Part shown: one piece after another, positions 1-5,378 of the stretch
How positions within the stretch are numbered: the stretch's first letter is position 1
How the letters are laid out: each line of letters opens with the position of its first letter
Source of the DNA: DATGEO01 sp035310015
GTDB taxonomy: Bacteria; Chloroflexota; Dormibacteria; Dormibacterales; Dormibacteraceae
Assembly (NCBI GenBank): GCA_035310015.1
Contig: DATGEO010000103.1
Span: 1 to 13,440 of the forward strand
Direction of reading: 5' to 3'
DNA length: 13,440 nt
Notes under the pieces: model-generated
Told to the model about the DNA's origin: nothing
What the model saw: the letters and a program-made list of their open reading frames with translations, nothing else
Database searches by the model: none
Translations under genes and position numbers: made by a program

Positions 1-408
1 CGCGCGCTGCGCTCGCTGCACGACTACACGACCGTGCTCTGGATCCCGCTGGCCATCGTGCACATCGGCGCGCTGGTGCTCGATCAGACCGCGCGCATCG
101 GGTGGCTCGACGTGATCGTTCCCTTTCGCACCACGTACGGCACGCTCGCGATCGGGCTCGGCACGCTGTCGGTCGACGTGCTGCTCGTCGTGACGATCAC
201 GGCCTTCTTCAAGCGCAGCATGCAGCCTGACCTGTGGCGCTGGCTGCACCGCCTCGCCTACCTTGGGTTCGGGCTCGTCTTCCTCCACGCCGTTCTCGGC
301 GGCACGGACTTCAGCGATCCCGCGGTCTCGGCGATCACCTGGGCGACCGCGGCCGCGCTCGCCGTCCTCGGCCTCACCCGCGTGGTCTGGGGGCGCCTGC
401 CCGTCTAG
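1..408 (+). CDS. Ferric-reductase-like transmembrane protein (3' part)
   Basis: The reading frame is open from the first base and ends in TAG at 406-408, so this is the C-terminal 135 residues of a longer membrane protein. By eye there are about four hydrophobic segments. Two pairs of histidines spaced 13-14 residues apart (H7/H21 and H83/H96 of the visible part) fit the haem-ligand spacing of the ferric-reductase-like/cytochrome b-type membrane family, and the context SLHDYT...IVHIG is typical. No flavin or NAD-binding domain follows, so this would be a haem-only membrane protein rather than a full ferric reductase. A GTG at 34 is the first possible in-frame start inside the window, but the conserved HDYT motif lies before it, so the true start is upstream of the window. 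The family is inferred from motif and hydrophobicity only. Confidence 0.72.
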   Translation, partial: RALRSLHDYTTVLWIPLAIVHIGALVLDQTARIGWLDVIVPFRTTYGTLAIGLGTLSVDVLLVVTITAFFKRSMQPDLWRWLHRLAYLGFGLVFLHAVLGGTDFSDPAVSAITWATAAALAVLGLTRVVWGRLPV

Positions 409-412
409 AGAC

Positions 413-618
413 CTAGAGGCGCGGCCGCGAGATCCTCGGCGGATCTTCGGCGCCCATGCGGCCGATCTGCGGCCTCAGCTCCTGTGCTGCTCGCTCGCGA
501 ATCGTTTAGATGCGCTCGCTCCGCTGCTCGTCGCCACCCGCTGGGGTCCCCACGCGCGGCGTGGGGTGGCCCCTGGATCGCCGAATCCCTCGCCGAGGCC
601 TCTCGACCGCGCCTCTAG
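413..618. repeat. Inverted-repeat element between convergent genes
   Basis: The two ends are imperfect inverted repeats of 40 bp. The left arm is 413-452 and the right arm 579-618. The outermost 12 bp, CTAGAGGCGCGG (413-424), match the reverse complement of 607-618 exactly. Two more blocks, CCTCGGCG (434-441) and TCGGCG (447-452), also match their counterparts, separated by short unmatched segments. Inside are a hairpin with AGATCC/GGATCT arms (430-446) and an 8-bp perfect stem CCCCACGC/GCGTGGGG with a 3-nt loop (548-566). The right arm overlaps the stop codon of the PrsW gene. No gene is seen within. It could be a MITE-like element, a structured RNA or a two-way terminator; there is no U-tract on either strand. 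Confidence 0.6.
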
Positions 619-1994
619 AACGCCGCCAGCTGCCGCAGGACGAGGATCTTGCGCCGCAGCTCGTCCTCGGCCTCGAGCGGCTCGTCGAGCTCCTGGCGCT
701 CGCGATGCCAGCGCTCCATCGCCAGGTCGAGCTGCGCCGCCTGCAGCCTCGCGAGCCGGACATACGCACCGATGCCGCGACGGTCGAGCGCGCGCAGGCG
801 CTCGCGAAAACGCCGCCAAGGGCTCCTCAGGATGTCGACCTCCTCGGGCACGACGACGCCGGCGCCGGTCGCCGCCTCCTTGCGCAGCTGCGCCGACAGA
901 GCCGTACTTTCGCTGCGCAGGCCGAGGATGAGCAGCACGATCACGACCGTCGTGAAGGGCCCGGTCATCAGGATCGTGCGCAGATGGATGCCCGCCAGGC
1001 CGAGCAGGCCGCCGCCGATGGGGAAGAAGTTGAGCCACGCGTCCCACGAGAAGTGCGCGGCGATGGCGATGACGAAGCCCGCGACGATGGCCAGCACCTT
1101 CGATCTTCGGTTCGGCAGCTGGCGCGCGATGCCGATCCCTGCACCGACGAATGCCGTGTACGTCGCGTGGCCCATGAACAGCCCGAGCACCTGTCGCGCG
1201 TACCACTGAAAGCCGGCGGCGATGGGCCCGGCGCCGGCGGGATCGAAGATCGCGTACAGGTTCGTCATGTACGTCAGCGACTCCATGAAGTTGAAGCCGA
1301 GGCCGACGGCCGCGCCGTAGACGATGCCGTCGACGACGTCGTCGAACTCGTTGCGCATCACGAGAAAGAGCAGCAGGACCGCGGTGCCCTTGCCGAGCTC
1401 TTCGAGCAGGCCGGCCGAGAAGGCCTGCGTGGCGTCGAGGCCGGGGCCGGGCACCAGCGTGCGGACGGCGATCTGCTCCCAGAAGCTCTCGCCCCAGATG
1501 ACCAGGCTCGTGGCCACGAGCGCGCCCCATGCGGCGGCCACGAGCACGAGCCGCCATGGCTCCTTCTCGTTGCGGTCGATGCGGCGGATGACGAACAGGC
1601 CGAACGCGGTCGTGGGGATGCAGGCCGCCGTGGAGACGACCGCGACCACGGGCCCCGCCGAGCTCGCGAAGAGGAATGCATCGCTGACCAGCAGCCACAG
1701 CAGGGCGGCGATTCCGAGGAGAACGGCCGCGCGGACGAGGTAGCGGGTTCGCTGCGCCGGGTCGCGCTCGAACGCACGCACGAAGACAAACGTCGCGACC
1801 GCGACCAGCACGACCGCGACCAGGCCGAACAGCGACGTGCGGCCGGGGATCGTGTCCAGGAAAACGTAGTCGAGAAGCGAGTTCGCGACCATGACGATCA
1901 CGACGATCGCCGCGATCAGGGCGGCGAGCCGGTAGCGCGCGGGACGGCCGTGCGGCCGCGGATTGGCCGACCTGCGCGGGGCGACAGCGCTCAC
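615..1994 (-). CDS. PrsW-family intramembrane metalloprotease
   Basis: A 459-residue multi-pass membrane protein. The PrsW signatures are all visible: an RNEKEPW segment (141-147), the paired glutamates E198-E199 in LLEELGKG, E238 in FNFMES, H276 in GHATYT and H314 in AHFSWD. In the family these residues form the metal site of an intramembrane protease; Bacillus PrsW cleaves the anti-sigma factor RsiW. About eight or nine hydrophobic segments occupy residues 21-358. A charged cytosolic tail of about 100 residues (360-459) is rich in Arg, Leu and Glu and looks helical. The chosen start is the GTG at 1994, which overlaps the TGA of the upstream gene by 3 nt (GTGA), so translation is probably coupled. 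The frame stays open far upstream, but that stretch is low-complexity shadow of other genes. The substrate is unknown. Confidence 0.9.
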   Translation of the reverse strand: MSAVAPRRSANPRPHGRPARYRLAALIAAIVVIVMVANSLLDYVFLDTIPGRTSLFGLVAVVLVAVATFVFVRAFERDPAQRTRYLVRAAVLLGIAALLWLLVSDAFLFASSAGPVVAVVSTAACIPTTAFGLFVIRRIDRNEKEPWRLVLVAAAWGALVATSLVIWGESFWEQIAVRTLVPGPGLDATQAFSAGLLEELGKGTAVLLLFLVMRNEFDDVVDGIVYGAAVGLGFNFMESLTYMTNLYAIFDPAGAGPIAAGFQWYARQVLGLFMGHATYTAFVGAGIGIARQLPNRRSKVLAIVAGFVIAIAAHFSWDAWLNFFPIGGGLLGLAGIHLRTILMTGPFTTVVIVLLILGLRSESTALSAQLRKEAATGAGVVVPEEVDILRSPWRRFRERLRALDRRGIGAYVRLARLQAAQLDLAMERWHRERQELDEPLEAEDELRRKILVLRQLAAF

Positions 1995-2482
1995 GTTCTC
2001 TCGACCTCGACCAGGCGTCTCGCGAGCACCTCGACCGGCTGGCCGCCCTGGTCGCGTTCGACCGCGAAGACGTACTGGCCGGGTAGGTGATAGCTCAGAC
2101 CCTGCGGCAGCTCGACCGGGACGGTGGCTTGGTTCGCAAGGTCGGCGGGCTTGGCCGGCCCGACCTGACCCACGACGTTGCTGAAGCTGTCGTACCAGAT
2201 CGCCTGCACCGTGATGTTCGCGGGCAAGGTGCTCCAGTCGACGGTCGCGGCGAACTGCTCGGTGCGGAGAAAGGTGCTGCGATCCGGGCCGCTCGTCTGG
2301 TGCGTCACCGGGTCGTACGCGTAGACGCCGGTGATCCGCGCGTGCAGGCCGGAGCTCTGCGCGAAGGGCTCGAAGTAGAAGAACTCGGCCAGGCCGGCCG
2401 CGAGGATCACGATCCCCACCGCGGCGCAGACGAGCAGCGTGCGGTAAAGGGTGACGACCGGATCGCGCTGTCCAACCGCCAC
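1991..2482 (-). CDS. Single-pass membrane protein, PrsW operon partner
   Basis: A 163-residue hypothetical protein. An N-terminal hydrophobic helix (about residues 10-33, LYRTLLVCAAVGIVILAAGL) would anchor it, followed by a soluble domain of about 130 residues, probably outside the membrane, with beta-rich character and no cysteines. I do not recognise the family. The start is taken as GTG 2482 because a TACACT hexamer (2491-2496, minus strand) ends 8 nt before it and there is no Shine-Dalgarno, the leaderless pattern of this genome. Longer starts would run into the divergent MFS gene. The stop overlaps the start of the PrsW gene, so the two form an operon. Being a single-pass protein encoded with an intramembrane protease, it could be a substrate or cofactor; that is inference from context only. 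Confidence 0.7.
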   Translation of the reverse strand: MAVGQRDPVVTLYRTLLVCAAVGIVILAAGLAEFFYFEPFAQSSGLHARITGVYAYDPVTHQTSGPDRSTFLRTEQFAATVDWSTLPANITVQAIWYDSFSNVVGQVGPAKPADLANQATVPVELPQGLSYHLPGQYVFAVERDQGGQPVEVLARRLVEVERT

Positions 2483-2490
2483 GGGTTGCC

Positions 2491-2496
2491 AGTGTA
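2491..2496 (-). promoter_or_regulatory. -10 hexamer TACACT, leaderless promoter of PrsW operon
   Basis: TACACT on the minus strand ends 8 nt before the GTG start at 2482, so transcription would begin at or next to the start codon. No purine-rich ribosome site precedes the GTG. No convincing -35 box is seen. Confidence 0.5.
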
Positions 2497-2506
2497 CCGA
2501 TGCCCT

Positions 2507-2512
2507 TAGCCT
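2507..2512 (+). promoter_or_regulatory. -10 hexamer TAGCCT, leaderless promoter of MFS gene
   Basis: TAGCCT ends 7 nt before the ATG at 2520, and no Shine-Dalgarno is present. TTGCCA at 2486-2491 matches five of six bases of the -35 consensus but lies only 15 nt upstream of the hexamer. The promoter is interleaved with the divergent PrsW-operon promoter. Confidence 0.45.
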
Positions 2513-2519
2513 TCCCCTG

Positions 2520-3695
2520 ATGCTCACGAAGCGGCGGGCGGTGTCGATCGGGTTTCTGCTGTTTGGCATCGTCGCCGGCAGCCTGCTGCCGAGAATCCCG
2601 GCGCTCAAGGAGAACCTCCACCTGACCGACGGCGAGGTTGGCATCGCGTTCCTCGCCTACGCGGTCGGAGCGGTTGTGGGTGCGGGTGTTGCCCGGCCGG
2701 CGCTGGGCCGCGGGGCGCGGATGCCGGCGCGCATCAGCGTGCTTGTCATGTGCGCGGCCCTCATCGCCCCGGCGCTGGCGCCTTCGTTCGCGCTGCTCGC
2801 GGTCGCGTTTCTGGCGGGTGGCCTGTGCGCGGGCTTTCTCGATCCGCTCCTGAATGCGCAGGCGGCCGAGATCGAGCGCGACGCCGGCCGCCCGATGATC
2901 AACGGCTTCCACGCCTACTGGAGCCTGGGCTCGATCGTCGGTTCGGTGATCGCCGCTGGGGCGGCTGCGCTCTCCGTGTCACCGGCGATCCACTTCACCG
3001 CCATCGCCCTGGTGCTGGCTGCTCTGTCGGTGCCGCTGCTCGCCGGGCTGCCGGACACCAGGGGCGGCGCGGCCACGCTGCTGCCGGCGGGAACGGGGCG
3101 GTTCGGCATTGGGACGGCCCTGACCGCGGTCGCGGCCCTCGCCTTTCTCGGCATCGTGATCGAGAGTGCGGGTGGCGATTGGAGCGCGATCTACCTCCGC
3201 GACTTCGGGCACGCGCCGCAGGACGTGGCCGCGCTCGGCTTCGCCGCTCTGTCCGCGGCGATGACCGCGGTGCGGTTCGCCGCCGACCGGCTGACGGCGA
3301 TGTCGAGCGCTCGGGTGGTGGCGGCGCTGAGCGGGCTCGTGTCTGCCGCCGGGTTCGCGGTCGCGATCGCGTTCCCGAGCCCGCCGGCGGCCATCCTGGG
3401 CTTTGCCCTCGTCGGCGTGGGCGCCGCCGCCATGGTGCCGCTCTCTTTCAGCGCCGCGGCCAACCTCGATCGGGCGGGCAACGCCCTGAGCTTCGTGACG
3501 GCCGTGGGCTACGCGAGCTCGATCCTTTCGCCGCCCCTCATCGGCGCCTCGGCCGACCGCTTCGGCCTTCGGCTCGCGATGCTGATACCGACGGCCGCCG
3601 GCCTCGGCGTCCTCGCGATGATGGCGGGCACGCGCGTTCTCTCCAAGAGAACACCCAGGAGGTTGGCCGATGCCCCAGAGCGCGTGGAGTCCTAA
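2520..3695 (+). CDS. MFS transporter, YbjJ-like
   Basis: A 391-residue integral membrane protein with about twelve hydrophobic segments. The N-terminal half carries features of the YbjJ-type major facilitator branch: a segment GSLLPRIPALKENL after the first helix, LTDGEVGIAFLAYAVGA, a D-x-x-LNAQAAEIE motif near residue 115, and FHAYWSLGSIVGS near 135. The substrate is not known for this branch, and nothing in the sequence defines it. The start is the ATG at 2520: the frame is open 23 codons further, but that stretch is not hydrophobic and a TAGCCT -10 box lies 7 nt before the ATG. The 3' end overlaps the next gene by 26 nt, so the two are co-transcribed. Confidence 0.88.
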   Translation: MLTKRRAVSIGFLLFGIVAGSLLPRIPALKENLHLTDGEVGIAFLAYAVGAVVGAGVARPALGRGARMPARISVLVMCAALIAPALAPSFALLAVAFLAGGLCAGFLDPLLNAQAAEIERDAGRPMINGFHAYWSLGSIVGSVIAAGAAALSVSPAIHFTAIALVLAALSVPLLAGLPDTRGGAATLLPAGTGRFGIGTALTAVAALAFLGIVIESAGGDWSAIYLRDFGHAPQDVAALGFAALSAAMTAVRFAADRLTAMSSARVVAALSGLVSAAGFAVAIAFPSPPAAILGFALVGVGAAAMVPLSFSAAANLDRAGNALSFVTAVGYASSILSPPLIGASADRFGLRLAMLIPTAAGLGVLAMMAGTRVLSKRTPRRLADAPERVES

Positions 3696-3996
3696 GCGGG
3701 AGCGTCAGTACGAGCACATCAAGGAAGGCCTCGAGCAGCGCGGCACCGAGGAGGACAAGGCCGAGGAGATCGCGGCGCGAACGGTGAACAAGGAGCGCGC
3801 GCGCCGCGGCGAGGCCAAGGAGTCGAGCCGGAGCTCGGTCGACGACATCTCGTCGGGCCGGCGCGGAGGGATCCGATCGCACCACGGATCGGGCGGCCGG
3901 ACCTACGACCAGCTCCGCAACGAGGCGAGGCAGCGAGGCATCAAAGGCCGCTCCAAGATGAACAAGCGCGAGCTGGAGGCCCGCCTCAGCCGCTAG
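3670..3996 (+). CDS. Small basic protein with C-terminal Rho_N-like domain
   Basis: A 108-residue, highly charged, soluble protein. The N-terminal half (residues 1-65: SAWSPKRERQYEHIKEGL, EEIAARTVNKERAR, DDISSGRRGG) belongs to a conserved family often annotated as plasmid-stabilisation protein without functional proof. The C-terminal 30 residues (TYDQLRNEARQRGIKGRSKM, then NKRELEARL) fit the Rho termination factor N-terminal-like fold (SAP-like helix-extended-helix), which usually binds nucleic acid. An AGGAGG at 3657-3662, spaced 7 nt from the ATG, is one of the two clear Shine-Dalgarno sites in the window and lies inside the MFS gene, consistent with an internal operon position. The gene ends 4 bp from the convergent aminopeptidase gene. 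The link to MFS transport is unexplained; a DNA or RNA-binding stress role is inference. Confidence 0.85.
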   Translation: MPQSAWSPKRERQYEHIKEGLEQRGTEEDKAEEIAARTVNKERARRGEAKESSRSSVDDISSGRRGGIRSHHGSGGRTYDQLRNEARQRGIKGRSKMNKRELEARLSR

Positions 3997-4000
3997 GCGC

Positions 4001-5200
4001 CTACCTGATCTGAAACTCGTTGTTGCGCAGGATCGGGATCCAGGCGCCCGCACGCTCCTGTCCATCGATCTCGATCTCGGGCCCGCCGACCATGAAATCG
4101 GTGTGCACGGCCGACTCGTTCAGGACGGCGCGGTCGGCCTCGTCGTCGACGCAGAAGGGGAACCCGGAGCCATACGCGACGTGGCAGGTGGCGTTCTCGT
4201 CGAACAGGGTGTTGAAGAAGGTGATTCCCAGCCGCCCTACAGCCGACGAGCCGTCGACCAGGGACACCTCGCCGAGCCGGCTCGCGTTGTCATCGAGCGC
4301 GATCTGGCCCCTGACCACGTCGGCGCCGCTGCTCGCCGCGACCTTAACGATGCGGCCGTCCCGGAACTCCACCTCGAGATCCCTGATCATCGCGCCGCTC
4401 AGCTGCAGCGGCCTCGTCGCGCGGAGCTTGCCTTCGGCCCGTCGTGGGTCGGGCGAGGTGAACACCTCTTCGGTCGGCATGTTGGGCACGTAGTCGACTC
4501 CGAACGCCGTGCGCTCGCCTGCGCTCTTCCAGATCGAGCTCGGCAGGAGGCCGACGCTGAAATCCGTCCCGGGACCTCGATACCTCAGCTGGTCGAAATG
4601 CCGCGCGCTCAGCTCCTCGGCGATGGCTTTGAGGCGGTCGATGTGCCGCTGCCAGGCGGCGACTGGATCGGGGTCGTCGAGTCGCACCGCCTTCTCCACC
4701 GCCTGCCAGAGGGCTTCCATGTCCGGCTCGCCGAAGATCTCGCGCGCCCATCCGGGATTGGGTGCGGGCACGATGGTCCAGCAGATCAGGTTCTCGCCGA
4801 TGGCGCGCAGCAGCTCCGACATCAGCTGCTTCGGCCGTGCTCTCGCGACCTTGCCGCCGTCGAGGTCGGCGAGCAAAGTCGGCTCGGCCTCTCCGCTGAC
4901 TTGGATCAAGGCTCCTTGCCGTGCGACCAGCGCCCGCACCATCTCCACGTCCCAGGGCATCGTCTCGCCCAGCTCCTCCTCGGGCCCCAGCTCCACCAGG
5001 GCACGGGTGAAGTGCATGTCCCGATAGCCGGCCTCCACTCGCCGCGCGCCCGCTCGGTAGGAGGCGCGCGCGATCTCTCGGATGAGAGGTGAGTTCTCGA
5101 CGTTGCCGCCGACCACGACCAGCTGGCCGGGCTGGACGTTGGCGCCGACCTTCACCGCCAGCTCCGCCAGCCGTTGAAGTCGTCCGGCCTCGTGCATCAC
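4001..5200 (-). CDS. M29-family metallo-aminopeptidase
   Basis: A 399-residue cytosolic exopeptidase of the AmpS/AmpT/PepS (M29) family, which removes N-terminal residues from peptides using two divalent metal ions. The expected ligands are all present: E245 in MPTEEVFTSP, E311 in RLGEVSLV, H340 in ATCHVAYGSG, and H366/D368 in VHTDFMVGG. Length and N-terminal domain (LAELAVKVGANVQPGQLVVV) are typical. The start is GTG 5200, with an alternative ATG immediately after it at 5197. TAGGCT on the minus strand ends 7 nt before the GTG and there is no Shine-Dalgarno, so the mRNA is probably leaderless. The gene begins 14 nt after the CCA end of tRNA-Leu on the same strand, so processed read-through from the tRNA is an alternative source of mRNA. 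The stop faces the stop of the Rho_N-like gene across 4 bp. Confidence 0.93.
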   Translation of the reverse strand: MMHEAGRLQRLAELAVKVGANVQPGQLVVVGGNVENSPLIREIARASYRAGARRVEAGYRDMHFTRALVELGPEEELGETMPWDVEMVRALVARQGALIQVSGEAEPTLLADLDGGKVARARPKQLMSELLRAIGENLICWTIVPAPNPGWAREIFGEPDMEALWQAVEKAVRLDDPDPVAAWQRHIDRLKAIAEELSARHFDQLRYRGPGTDFSVGLLPSSIWKSAGERTAFGVDYVPNMPTEEVFTSPDPRRAEGKLRATRPLQLSGAMIRDLEVEFRDGRIVKVAASSGADVVRGQIALDDNASRLGEVSLVDGSSAVGRLGITFFNTLFDENATCHVAYGSGFPFCVDDEADRAVLNESAVHTDFMVGGPEIEIDGQERAGAWIPILRNNEFQIR

Positions 5201-5207
5201 CGCGCTT

Positions 5208-5213
5208 AGCCTA
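5208..5213 (-). promoter_or_regulatory. -10 hexamer TAGGCT, leaderless promoter of aminopeptidase
   Basis: TAGGCT ends 7 nt before GTG 5200 and begins one base after the encoded CCA of tRNA-Leu. A weak -35-like TTCAAC (5232-5237) with an 18-nt spacer falls in the T-loop of the tRNA gene, so the promoter, if real, overlaps the tRNA. Confidence 0.45.
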
Positions 5214-5214
5214 C

Positions 5215-5300
5215 TGGTGCGGCGGAGAGGAGTTGAACCTCCACGACCTTGCGGTCACTAGCTCCTGAAACTAGCGCGTCTGCCATTCCGCCACCGCCGC
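5215..5300 (-). tRNA. tRNA-Leu (anticodon CAG)
   Basis: Read on the minus strand it folds as a class II tRNA. The acceptor stem GCGGCGG (5300-5294) pairs with CCGCCGC (5225-5219); the discriminator is A and CCA is encoded (5217-5215). The anticodon arm is CTAGT-TTCAGGA-GCTAG with anticodon CAG, reading CUG codons. The long variable arm has a GACC/GGTC stem, and the T-loop is TTCAACT. The A73 discriminator and long variable arm support leucine identity. Confidence 0.96.
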
Positions 5301-5317
5301 GTTCGGGGCGAGCGAAA

Positions 5318-5323
5318 AGTATA
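5318..5323 (-). promoter_or_regulatory. -10 box TATACT for tRNA-Leu(CAG)
   Basis: TATACT on the minus strand, one base from consensus, lies 17 nt before the tRNA 5' end. No clear -35 box is seen at the usual distance; that position falls next to the palindrome at 5353-5368. Confidence 0.5.
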
Positions 5324-5352
5324 CGTAGGCCAATAGGCCCTCACCCTAACCT

Positions 5353-5368
5353 CTCCCGCGAGCGGGAG
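5353..5368 (-). terminator. Palindrome after kinase-ATPase gene, possible terminator
   Basis: CTCCCGC-GA-GCGGGAG forms a perfect 7-bp inverted repeat (6 bp with a tetraloop), 10 bp past the stop of the kinase-ATPase gene and upstream of the tRNA-Leu promoter. There is no U-tract. The surrounding segment (CCCTCACCCTAACC followed by CTCCCGC and its complement) resembles a palindromic intergenic element found in many GC-rich genomes, so it may be a dispersed repeat rather than a dedicated terminator. Confidence 0.35.
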
Positions 5369-5378
5369 GAGGGAAACT

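Noticed and set aside
510..2090. Long plus-strand open frame opposite the PrsW gene
   Set aside because: Its translation is rich in Arg, Asp, Glu and Gln without hydrophobic core patterns, typical of antisense frames in GC-rich DNA, and the opposite strand has clear PrsW motifs.
1995..2912. N-terminal extension of the PrsW frame (open to 2912, giving 765 residues)
   Set aside because: The added part is Arg/Gly/Ala-rich, lies antisense to the MFS gene and over the partner gene in another frame, and has no domain. The PrsW family starts near the GTG at 1994.
3670..3996. Toxin-antitoxin module suggested by the plasmid-stabilisation label
   Set aside because: There is no second small gene; the upstream partner is an MFS transporter and the protein has no toxin fold visible.
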